Assembly (NCBI GenBank): GCA_021777835.1
Contig: JAJYDC010000023.1
Span: forward strand, 1-37,193
From: Bacteroidota bacterium
GTDB taxonomy: Bacteria > Bacteroidota > Ignavibacteria > Ignavibacteriales > Ignavibacteriaceae
Length of the DNA stretch: 37,193 bases
Direction: 5' to 3'
The stretch's first letter is position 1. Every line of letters starts with the position of its first letter. The notes beneath the pieces were generated by a model. That model ran no database searches, was not told where the DNA came from, and saw only the letters and a program-made list of their open reading frames with translations. Shown piece after piece: positions 7,605 to 15,975 of the stretch. The translations under genes were made by a program, and so were the position numbers.

Positions 7605-10600
7605 TTGAAAATCACAAAACTAATTCATCTGTTGAAATTTAAGCTATTAATCATTCTCGCATTCTTTTCTTTAAATGCTGTACAAACATTATTTGCCCAG
7701 CAAAAGTACTATAATTCAATAGTTACTGATTCAATCAGAATAAATTTTGGAAATGAATATTATCTTTCTAATCCTGTAATAGTACCTTTTTCAGAGATAA
7801 TAAAGCTAAGGGGAAAAATACTATCTCATAAAGATTATATATTTTCTTATCCAACTTCATCGTTTACGCTTTCCGATAGTCTTCATTATTCTTTATTTGA
7901 TACATTAATTGTAACCTATGAAACTATAAACCTTGCACTTCAAAAGGATTACAAGAATAGAATCTTGACATATAGATTTGATAAAGCATTAGGCGACACC
8001 GTAGGGGTTGCGAATAATGAAAGTACACCATTTACTGCTGAGACTATTTTTGGAAGCGGTATGCAAAAGAGCGGCACAATAGTCAGGGGATTTACAGTAG
8101 GAACGAATCAGGATTTGTCACTCAACAGCGGACTACGACTTCAGTTATCGGGAAGATTATCTAAGGAAATTGAAATTGTTGCTGCGCTTACAGACCAAAA
8201 TACGCCGATTCAACCGGAAGGGAATACAGCAACACTTGACCAGCTTGATAATGTTTTTATACAAATAAAGCATCCAAATGCCACGGCGACTTTTGGAGAT
8301 TATACACTTCAAAAGAAAATAGGTACATTCGGACCCATAGATAGAAAGCTTCAGGGATTACTAGGGGAATTTAATTACGGTGAGCAAAAGGCATACGTTG
8401 CAATTGCGAATGCTAAAGGTAAATTTACAACAAATAGTTTTACAGGTTCGGACGGTGTGCAAGGTCCATATATATTAACGGGAGCAAACAACGAAAGGAA
8501 TATTATAATTATTGCCGGCTCCGAAAAAGTATATATCGATGGAATTGAAATGAAGAGAGGAGAAAGAAACGATTACATAATCGATTATGCGAATGCTCAG
8601 ATTACTTTTACTCCTAATAGGCTTATTACCTCGGCAAGCAGAATATCAATTGACTTTGAATACTCAGATCAACAATACCAGAGGACATTCTTTGGCGCGG
8701 GAGTTGAGTCGGAATTATTTAAAAATAAGTTAGGTATTAAATTTCAATATCTTCGTGAAGGCGACAACCAGGATGCACCGATTAATACTTTATTATCAGA
8801 CTCGGATAAAGCACTTATTGCTGCAGCGGGGAATGATCCTTCGAAGGCGACAAAATCGGGAATTACAATAGCGCAGCCTGATTCAGTAGGAGTTGTTCAC
8901 GGAACTTATTCAAGAGTCGATACAGTAATAAACGGCTCACCCTATACTTATTATTTATACAATCCCGGAGGTGCAAACTCAATTTATAATGCAGTCTTCA
9001 GTTATGTAGGTGCGGGGAAAGGCGATTATAATAATATGAGCATCGGTGATTATAATTTTGTGGGAGTTAAACAGGGAAGTTATGCGCCTGTAATTTTCCT
9101 TCCGCTGCCTGAATTAAAGCAGAATGCTAATTTTGCAATTGATTATAAGCCCGAGAAAGGGGTGAGTCTTAACGTAGAATATGCCGGCAGTCTTTATAAC
9201 CGCAATAGATTTTCTTCGGCAGGAAATAATAATTTTGGTTACGCTACTAATATTTTATTCAATGTTGATCCCAGAAAAATTGAGATAGGAAAAGTTTCAT
9301 TAGGGAAAATTGGAATATCGTATCACGACAGGTTTATACAGTCTAAGTACTCCTCACCCGACAGAATAAATCCCGTTGAATTTAACAGGGACTATAATAT
9401 TGATTCGACTACAACATCTCAGAGTCAGCAGTTACGTGAATTTAATTTGGCACTAATTCCGGTGAGTCAATTGAGTATAAATTCGTCTTATGGTTTGCTG
9501 ACGCAGGGAAGCAGCTTTAAGTCAACACGATACAATAATACAATTAAATTCGGCGACAATAAGAATTACGGATTTCAGTATAACCTTGACTATGTAGCAT
9601 CAGAGAATTTAAGTTTTAAGAGCTATTGGCTAAGGCAGCAAGGGCAGGCATTTTATAATATTTGGAAGCTCAGACCGGGAGTAGGATTCCTATCCGAGAA
9701 CAAAAATGATAAACAAGGCGGAGTTGATTCATTGTTATCAACGAGCTTAAAATATTATGAAATAGATCCATTTCTTGAACTGGTAGATCTTTATGGGCTT
9801 CACCTTATTGCGAAGTATTCCCTGCGAGATGATTATGCGCCATTATCGGGTATAATGACGAACCAGGCGACATCTACCGGTCAGTCACTTGAGTTGAATT
9901 ATAGCTGGAGCGGAAAGTTCAATTCGACATTAAATTTTACTGTTAATAATAAAAATTATTCGGAGGCATTTAAGAAAATAGGATACCTTAACAGTCAGAC
10001 AATTTTAGTAAGGTCACAGTCAAGATTTAATTTCTGGAATCCGCTATCGGGTGATTTTTATTATGAAGTATCCACTCAAAAATCAGCTAAGCTTCAAAAG
10101 GTATTTGTGCAAGTTCCGGCAGGTACAGGAAATTATATTTACCTTGGGGACTTAAATCATAACGGTATTGCGGATGAGAATGAGTTTCAGCCATCACTAT
10201 ATGACGGCAATTATGTTCTTGTAACCGTGCCTACAACACAGTTATACCCCGTAATAGATCTTAAGACAAGTTCACGCTGGAAGGTAATTTACGGTAATAT
10301 TTTTGATAGAGGGTCTGTACTTCAAAGCATACTAAAACCCTTTTCTTCGGAAACATCGTGGAGGGTAGAGGAAAATAGTACCGAGCCTGATTACAAGAAA
10401 ATATATTTGCTTCAATTTTCAAACTTTCAAAAAGAAGCAACGACCATTCAAGGATCAAATTTTATTCAGCAGGATTTATATGTTTTTGAGAATGACAGGG
10501 ATCTTTCATTCAGGCTAAGATATGCACAAACAAAAAGCTTAAACCAGTATAGCGGGGGATCCGAAAGGATATACAACAGGGAGCAAAGCATAAGAATAAA

Positions 10601-11096
10601 TTTCAAAATGGTGAAGGAAATTAGTAACCAAACAGACATAACAAACCAGACAAATAATATCGGCGCTCCAATAATATCAAACCTGCAGCAGCAAATCTCT
10701 GGTAATAATATTAGCTCTGATTTTTCATATCGTCCTGAAAAAAATATTGAGGTAGGATTTATAATTAAAGTCGGCAAGAGTCAGGATAATTTTCCTAAAA
10801 CTCCGACGATTATTAATCTTAATTCTCAGACATTGCGTTTTAATTTATCATTTGCGAATACCGGGAGATTAAAGATTGAGTTTAAGCGTGATGAATTGCT
10901 GGCTAATACAACGACTAATATTATGCCTTTCGAATTGACATCCGGAAATGTAATCGGTAAGAATTATTATTGGCAGTTGAATTTTGATTACAGGCTTGCT
11001 TCTAATCTTCAGTCGACGATAAGTTATAACGGAAGAGCACTAGGCAGCGAAAAAACCGTACACACTGCCAGAGCTGAAGTAAGAGCATATTTCTAA
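7605..11096 (+). CDS. Large outer-membrane beta-barrel protein, SprA-reminiscent, unknown function
   Basis: TTG 7605 begins a 1163-residue product with a signal peptide ending about LFAQQ (residue 33). Most of the remainder alternates short polar and aromatic strands, and the chain ends RAEVRAYF, a terminal Phe being typical of barrel proteins inserted by BAM. The stretch around residues 155-245 (GTIVRGFTVGTNQDLSLNSG, LSGRLSKEIEIVAALTDQNT, ATFGDYTLQKKIGTFGPIDR) reminds me of the repeated modules in gliding/type 9 secretion protein SprA, but it is about half the size of SprA or less. Residues 849-860 (DLNHNGIADENE) fit a calcium-binding EF-hand-type loop, with D849, N851, N853, D857 and E860 in the ligand positions. 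The next gene starts 24 bases downstream. Function is not established; a surface porin or a translocon component are both possible. Confidence 0.7.
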   Translation: MKITKLIHLLKFKLLIILAFFSLNAVQTLFAQQKYYNSIVTDSIRINFGNEYYLSNPVIVPFSEIIKLRGKILSHKDYIFSYPTSSFTLSDSLHYSLFDTLIVTYETINLALQKDYKNRILTYRFDKALGDTVGVANNESTPFTAETIFGSGMQKSGTIVRGFTVGTNQDLSLNSGLRLQLSGRLSKEIEIVAALTDQNTPIQPEGNTATLDQLDNVFIQIKHPNATATFGDYTLQKKIGTFGPIDRKLQGLLGEFNYGEQKAYVAIANAKGKFTTNSFTGSDGVQGPYILTGANNERNIIIIAGSEKVYIDGIEMKRGERNDYIIDYANAQITFTPNRLITSASRISIDFEYSDQQYQRTFFGAGVESELFKNKLGIKFQYLREGDNQDAPINTLLSDSDKALIAAAGNDPSKATKSGITIAQPDSVGVVHGTYSRVDTVINGSPYTYYLYNPGGANSIYNAVFSYVGAGKGDYNNMSIGDYNFVGVKQGSYAPVIFLPLPELKQNANFAIDYKPEKGVSLNVEYAGSLYNRNRFSSAGNNNFGYATNILFNVDPRKIEIGKVSLGKIGISYHDRFIQSKYSSPDRINPVEFNRDYNIDSTTTSQSQQLREFNLALIPVSQLSINSSYGLLTQGSSFKSTRYNNTIKFGDNKNYGFQYNLDYVASENLSFKSYWLRQQGQAFYNIWKLRPGVGFLSENKNDKQGGVDSLLSTSLKYYEIDPFLELVDLYGLHLIAKYSLRDDYAPLSGIMTNQATSTGQSLELNYSWSGKFNSTLNFTVNNKNYSEAFKKIGYLNSQTILVRSQSRFNFWNPLSGDFYYEVSTQKSAKLQKVFVQVPAGTGNYIYLGDLNHNGIADENEFQPSLYDGNYVLVTVPTTQLYPVIDLKTSSRWKVIYGNIFDRGSVLQSILKPFSSETSWRVEENSTEPDYKKIYLLQFSNFQKEATTIQGSNFIQQDLYVFENDRDLSFRLRYAQTKSLNQYSGGSERIYNREQSIRINFKMVKEISNQTDITNQTNNIGAPIISNLQQQISGNNISSDFSYRPEKNIEVGFIIKVGKSQDNFPKTPTIINLNSQTLRFNLSFANTGRLKIEFKRDELLANTTTNIMPFELTSGNVIGKNYYWQLNFDYRLASNLQSTISYNGRALGSEKTVHTARAEVRAYF

Positions 11097-11120
11097 ATTT
11101 ATTACTAATAAGGTGAAGTA

Positions 11121-11597
11121 ATGAAAATAATTTCTAAAATAGTAGAAATTCATATATTTAGGGAAAAAGGAAATAAGCTGCAATTTCTACTATTGAAACG
11201 GGGCGCAAATGAAATATATCCCGGTTTGTGGCAGATGGTATCGGGAAAAATTAGAAAGAAGGAGAAAGCATATCTTACTGCTATAAGAGAGATGAAGGAA
11301 GAAACAAATTTAACTCCCGTTAAGTTGTGGGTTGCGCCAAATATTAATTCATTTTATGATCCGTTAAGCGACAGTGTTACAATCATCCCGGTATTTGCTG
11401 CGCTGGTGGATTCAAAAAACGTAGTTAAAATAAGTAATGAGCATAGTGAATTCCGTTGGGTGTTTATAAGTGAAGCAAAGAAAAAATTAGCGTGGGAAGG
11501 GCAAAGGAAATCCATAGATATAATTTCGCAATATTATTTGAAGCAGAAGAATTTTCTTGACTTCGTCCAGATGGAAAAAGTGACAAGTGACAAGTGA
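11121..11597 (+). CDS. Nudix hydrolase (NudB-like)
   Basis: The 158-residue product carries the Nudix box at residues 42-64: G42, E48, then R56-E57-x-x-E60-E61, with N63 where Gly is usual. The Glu residues coordinate Mg2+ for hydrolysis of nucleoside diphosphate-linked substrates. The flanking LLLKRGANEIYPGLWQMVSG and the late FRWVFISEAKKKLAWEGQRK resemble NudB-type enzymes acting on dATP or dihydroneopterin triphosphate, but the substrate cannot be fixed from sequence. AAGGTGAAGTA precedes the ATG. It lies 24 bases after the barrel-protein gene and is probably cotranscribed. The last residues, KVTSDK and the TGA, are encoded by GTGACAA heptamers of element B, so the original C-terminus has been replaced or trimmed by the repeat. 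Confidence 0.88.
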   Translation: MKIISKIVEIHIFREKGNKLQFLLLKRGANEIYPGLWQMVSGKIRKKEKAYLTAIREMKEETNLTPVKLWVAPNINSFYDPLSDSVTIIPVFAALVDSKNVVKISNEHSEFRWVFISEAKKKLAWEGQRKSIDIISQYYLKQKNFLDFVQMEKVTSDK

Positions 11598-11951
11598 CAA
11601 GTGACGAGCAGCTGCAAGTAAGGAGTAGGGAGTAGGGAGTAGGGAGTAGGGAGAAGGAAGCAAACGGAAGTAGTGACGAGTGACCTGCCTACCGCAGGCA
11701 GGCAGATAACAGTAATGAATATCAAAGAGTACCTGAATTAATCTTCATTTTAGCGAAGAAAGATTTACAGTTCCGTTAGGGATGAAATATTTTTAGCAAA
11801 GTATACCAAATAAAAAAAAGTCCCGTTAGGGACGAAATATGTTTTAGCTAAAATAATATTTTGTGTTGGCTACAATTAACATGTCACTATTTCCTACTCC
11901 TTACTCCTTACTTGCAGCTGCTCGTCACTCGTTACTAGTCACTCGTCACTA
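11579..11951 (+). repeat. Dispersed element B, MITE-like, about 373 bp
   Basis: Left arm: GTGACAA/GTGACGA heptamers, then GCAGCTGCAAGTAAGGAGTA, then GGGAGTA heptamers. The right arm is the same in reverse complement: 11601-11627 and 11902-11928 form a perfect 27-base inverted repeat. Between them lies the core (about 11678-11888), homologous to element A in opposite orientation, with the palindrome around CCTGCCTACCGCAGGCAGG, direct motifs at 11769-11790 and 11819-11840, and a shared block about AATAATATTTTG then TTGGCTACAA. The right end is CTCGTCACTA (11942-11951). The left border is less sharp because it merges into the Nudix coding end. No coding frame is credible inside it. Confidence 0.8.
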
Positions 11952-12062
11952 TTTCCCCGTATTCTGGGATACAATTATTCGACAGTCACTATACATTATT
12001 ATATATTTATATATTTTTGCGACATTTCCAAAAAGCAATTATACAATTGAAAGGATTAAAGA

Positions 12063-15000
12063 ATGAGGCGCCTTAGATTTCATCTGTTGATAAAAGTATT
12101 CCTAATTACTATTCTTTTGTGCATTCCTCAAATAATCTATTCTCAAAAAGACTCGTCTAAAAAATTTGATATTACTTCCGGATTAAAATTTAGAAATATA
12201 GGTCCTGCTATAGGAGGCGGCAGAGTGAGCTCTGTAGTTGGTATTCCGGGACAGCCTAATATTTATTATATAGGAGCGGCAGGCGGCGGTGTATTTAAGA
12301 CTGTCGACGGAGGCTTTTCATGGAAACCAATATTTGAAAAAGAGCCTGTGTCTTCTATCGGAGCAATTGCCTTAGCACCTTCGAATCCTAATTTAGTGTG
12401 GGTAGGCACGGGAGAACCAAATATTCGAAATGATGTGCTTAATGGAAAAGGAGTTTATTTTTCACCCGATGCCGGCACAACTTGGAAGTTTATGGGATTG
12501 AAGGATGCTGGACAAATTTCACAAATAGTAATTGATCCTACTAATCCTGAAATAGTTTTTGTTGCTGCACTTGGTCATCCATGGGCGCCAAATAAAGAAC
12601 GCGGATTGTATAAAACAATTAACGGCGGTAAAACCTGGAAGAAAGTACTTTTTATAAATGACACAACAGGTATTTCTGATGTAGTAATGGAACCCGGGAA
12701 TCCGGAAGTTATGCTAGCTGCAGCCTGGCAGGTTGTTCGATATCCCTGGGCATTAGATGACGGAGGAGCCGGGAGCGGTATTTATCAGTCAAAAGACGGC
12801 GGCGAAACATGGAAGAAAATCTCAGAAGGAATTCCAAAAGGTATATTGGGAAGAATTTCATTTGCGACCAGCTTGTCTAAACCGGAACATGTTTATGCAT
12901 TAATTGAATCTCATAAAGGTGTGCTTTGGGATTCGCATGACTTCGGAGATCACTGGCAGATGGTTAGTAATAATCATGAATTAAATGTAAGACCATTTTA
13001 TTTCTCGCGAATGGAAGTTGCGCCTAACGATGATGAGAAAATTTATTTTCTATCTTTTTTAATTACTGTTTCTAATAACGGCGGTAAGACGGTTACTTCA
13101 ATAAACAAAGGAATACATGTTGATCATCATGCTATTTGGATCGATCCTAAGAATCCTGAAAGAATAATTGAAGGAAATGACGGAGGTGTTTATTTATCTA
13201 TGAACGCCGGTGAATCTTGGCACTTTCTTGACAATATCCCAATTGAACAATTTTATCAAGTAGCTTTAGACTCTTCGTATGCATACAACCTTGGCGGGGG
13301 ACTTCAGGATAATAATGCCTGGTACGGTCCGTCAAGAAATTTAAATGGAGGAAGTGTTGATGGGTCAGGCTGGTATATTGTAGCGGGAGGCGACGGTGAG
13401 TATGTTGTGCCAGCTCCGAGTGATCCTTCAATTATTTATGCAGAATCTCAAGACGGATTTGTGCAAAGGTTAAATACAAAAACGGGAATTACTCATCAAA
13501 TCCGGCCTTACTTTTTTGATGTATCCGATAAAAAACCGGATCAATTAAAATACAGATTTAATTGGACTACGCCTATTGCAGTGTCTTCATCCGATGCAAA
13601 TGAAATATTTCTTGGCGCTAATGTATTATTTAAGTCAAACGACGGCGGAATAAATTGGAGTGCTATAAGTCCTGATTTAACACGTAATGATAAGTCAAAG
13701 GAAATTATCAGCGGAGGACCGATAAACCATGATATAAGCGGAGCTGAGACTTTCGGAACTATATTATCAATTGGACTTTCGGATTTAAAGCCAAATGTTA
13801 TTTGGATTGGAACTGACGATGGTCAGGTTCAAGTTACGACGAACGGAGGGAAGAGCTGGACAAATGTATCAAAGAATATTCCGAATCTTCCTAGTTGGGG
13901 AAGGGTATATCAAGTTGGAGTATCTCCATTCGATGCCGGTACGTGTTATATTGCTGTTGATAGACATATGATGAATGATGATAAGCCATATCTCTATAAA
14001 ACTGATAACTATGGGAAAAGCTGGACTTCAATTTCAAGAGGATTGCCGGAAGATTCATATGCAATTGTTGTGAGAGAAGATCCTGATAAAAAAGGATTCT
14101 TAGTTGTAGGTACTGAGACAGGACTATTTTATTCTAACAATAACGGTGAAAAATGGGAACAATTAAAATCGAATTTTCCGACTGCACCTGTATTTGATTT
14201 AAAGTTTGCAAAGAAGAATCATGACCTTGTAGTTGCAACACACGGAAGGGGAATCTTTATTTGCGATAATATATCTCCACTTGAAGAAATACCTGAGAAG
14301 AGCAATACCAATTTCAAAATGTTCAGTGTACTGCCGTCATACCTTTATAATATTTGGTACAAAGGAGGATTGAATAAATCCGGCAAATACACAGCTCCAA
14401 ATCCGCCTGCTGGAGCGGTTATTGATTACTTTATTAAAGATTCAATAAAGGCAACAAAAGCAGAAAAACTTAAACACGAGTCACCGGTTAAAATTGTTAT
14501 AACTGATTCCAAAGGTGCCGTAGTTGATACGCTTTATGGAACAGAGCATAAGGGTATAAACCGGATGGAATGGAATTTAAATTATTCAAGCGGGCAGATG
14601 CTATCTACCGATACTTTGCAAGGGAAACATCCGAACTATCATGCAGGTCCACAAGCCATTCCCGGTACTTATAAAATAACGGTTGACTTTAACGGAGAAA
14701 AGCAAACTCGGAATTTCGAACTCAGACCTGACCCGAGAATTCCATTTAATTATAATGCAGCAGAAGAGCAACTTAACGCATCAAAGGAAATTCAAGGTGA
14801 AATATCGGCGATGAATATAATGTTGAACCGGATTGACAATATTCACGGGCAAATAGTCAATTTGAAGAATGCATTAAAAAATAATGCTTCATTAGGCAAT
14901 GACGGAGGCGAATACAAACCTGTTCTAAAAAGTGCGAATAACATAGATTCAATGCTTACTTTAATTAAAGACACTTTAATGGATACAAAAGCACAGCCCG

Positions 15001-15263
15001 GGGTAGGCGAAGATGATATACATTATACAACAAAACTAAGAAATTGGATTATAGGAATGAAGTACTGGTTGTCCAGCGACTATGATTCAGCGCCTAATGA
15101 TATGCTGAAAAGTGAAATGATTAATTTAAGGACGGAACTTGCAGGTTTTATTGATAAATTTAATTACATAAGTAAGACTGAAATTTTATCCTTCAACAAA
15201 CTTGCCAGTGAAAATAATGTCCCCGTTTTGATTGCGGGACCGCCTATAAAAATTCCAAACTAA
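12063..15263 (+). CDS. Secreted BNR/Asp-box (VPS10/sortilin-like) beta-propeller protein
   Basis: The 1066-residue product has a signal peptide (MRRLRFHLLIKVFLITILLC through about IIYSQ, residue 27). It then has many Asp-box repeats: KTVDGGFSWKP, SPDAGTTWKF, KTINGGKTWKK, QSKDGGETWKK, SNDGGINWSA, TTNGGKSWTN, KTDNYGKSWTS and others, over about residues 40-740. Such proteins form one or two large propellers and are commonly called sialidase-like, VPS10 or YVTN/BNR proteins; no sialidase active-site set could be confirmed. After residue 760 follows a FlgD/Ig-like strand-rich part (VKIVITDSKGAVVDTLYG, RMEWNLNY) and a helical C-terminus. AAAGGATTAAAG before ATG 12063 supports the start. Likely periplasmic or surface-located, with an unknown ligand or substrate. 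The gene ends just before a strong hairpin. Confidence 0.8.
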   Translation: MRRLRFHLLIKVFLITILLCIPQIIYSQKDSSKKFDITSGLKFRNIGPAIGGGRVSSVVGIPGQPNIYYIGAAGGGVFKTVDGGFSWKPIFEKEPVSSIGAIALAPSNPNLVWVGTGEPNIRNDVLNGKGVYFSPDAGTTWKFMGLKDAGQISQIVIDPTNPEIVFVAALGHPWAPNKERGLYKTINGGKTWKKVLFINDTTGISDVVMEPGNPEVMLAAAWQVVRYPWALDDGGAGSGIYQSKDGGETWKKISEGIPKGILGRISFATSLSKPEHVYALIESHKGVLWDSHDFGDHWQMVSNNHELNVRPFYFSRMEVAPNDDEKIYFLSFLITVSNNGGKTVTSINKGIHVDHHAIWIDPKNPERIIEGNDGGVYLSMNAGESWHFLDNIPIEQFYQVALDSSYAYNLGGGLQDNNAWYGPSRNLNGGSVDGSGWYIVAGGDGEYVVPAPSDPSIIYAESQDGFVQRLNTKTGITHQIRPYFFDVSDKKPDQLKYRFNWTTPIAVSSSDANEIFLGANVLFKSNDGGINWSAISPDLTRNDKSKEIISGGPINHDISGAETFGTILSIGLSDLKPNVIWIGTDDGQVQVTTNGGKSWTNVSKNIPNLPSWGRVYQVGVSPFDAGTCYIAVDRHMMNDDKPYLYKTDNYGKSWTSISRGLPEDSYAIVVREDPDKKGFLVVGTETGLFYSNNNGEKWEQLKSNFPTAPVFDLKFAKKNHDLVVATHGRGIFICDNISPLEEIPEKSNTNFKMFSVLPSYLYNIWYKGGLNKSGKYTAPNPPAGAVIDYFIKDSIKATKAEKLKHESPVKIVITDSKGAVVDTLYGTEHKGINRMEWNLNYSSGQMLSTDTLQGKHPNYHAGPQAIPGTYKITVDFNGEKQTRNFELRPDPRIPFNYNAAEEQLNASKEIQGEISAMNIMLNRIDNIHGQIVNLKNALKNNASLGNDGGEYKPVLKSANNIDSMLTLIKDTLMDTKAQPGVGEDDIHYTTKLRNWIIGMKYWLSSDYDSAPNDMLKSEMINLRTELAGFIDKFNYISKTEILSFNKLASENNVPVLIAGPPIKIPN

Positions 15264-15276
15264 TAAGTTAATAAAT

Positions 15277-15319
15277 ACCTCCGGGGTTAAAGAAAATCCC
15301 GGAGGTTTAAATTATTTTT
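15277..15319 (+). terminator. Rho-independent terminator after the BNR protein gene
   Basis: ACCTCCGGG (15277-15285) pairs perfectly with CCCGGAGGT (15298-15306) across a 12-base loop, followed by TTAAATTATTTTT. It lies 14 bases after the stop codon. Lying between convergent genes, it may also serve the receiver-domain gene, though the T-run on that side is weaker. Confidence 0.85.
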
Positions 15320-15389
15320 AGGGTTATTATTCTAAAGATAGGATATGAAAATTAAGCGCCAATTATCATTTCAGTAACTTGACCTCAAT

Positions 15390-15767
15390 TTATTTCTTGA
15401 GAGCCTCGATAGCCTTTTGGATTCTTTCGTAAGTGTATTCTGCGCGAATTGGTTTTAGAATATAATCTGAGATGCCAAGTCCAATCATTTCTCCGATAAT
15501 ATCTTTTTCGTTTATAGCAGTAAGTATAATTACAGGTGTATTCTTAAACTTCTCAATCTTTCGCATTGTTTTAAGGAATTCAACTCCGTCCATAACAGGC
15601 ATAGAAATGTCAAGGAGAATTATATCGGGGTTTGAGTTCTGCAAATGCTTTAACCCTTCAACTCCATTCTCAACCATTTGAATAGAAGTACCGAATTTCT
15701 TTGAAATTATTCTACTTAAATAAGCCCGGACTGTTGGGTCATCATCAACGATAAGAAATGAATACAT
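15390..15767 (-). CDS. Stand-alone response-regulator receiver domain (CheY-like)
   Basis: The 125-residue product is a complete receiver and nothing else. Acidic pocket Asp8/Asp9 (FLIVDDDP), phosphoacceptor Asp53 (IILLDISMPVMDG), Thr83 (VIILTA) and Lys105 (YILKPIRAE) are all present. In this family the Asp is phosphorylated by a histidine kinase and the receiver changes partner binding; without an output domain it would act through protein contact, as CheY or Spo0F do. No kinase is nearby, so its partner is unknown. It converges on the BNR gene and stands 208 bases beyond the end of argH; the gap (15768-15975) is A+T-rich with no feature I can name. Confidence 0.9.
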   Translation of the reverse strand: MYSFLIVDDDPTVRAYLSRIISKKFGTSIQMVENGVEGLKHLQNSNPDIILLDISMPVMDGVEFLKTMRKIEKFKNTPVIILTAINEKDIIGEMIGLGISDYILKPIRAEYTYERIQKAIEALKK

Positions 15768-15975
15768 TATTATTGCTTCAATTGTTCAAAATTTATAATT
15801 ATAAAGATAATAAAACATAATTAGACATATTATCGATACAAAATACTAATTAATTAAATAATTGAAGTGAGCTAGACTATATCTAAACGCGGTTGTTAAA
15901 TAGAGGAGGTCTAAATAAGTTGTTTTTGAGCTAAAAAGATAATATTAAGCAAATAGAAGGCACTATAAACTAAAG

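Noticed and set aside
10466-10777. Minus-strand open frame of 103 codons
   Set aside because: Lies fully inside the barrel-protein gene, with hydrophobic composition explained by antisense reading of beta-strand codons.
11863-12066. Plus-strand open frame with SLFPTPYSLL before the BNR gene
   Set aside because: It is the right arm of element B read as protein; the BNR gene has its own start with AAAGGA.
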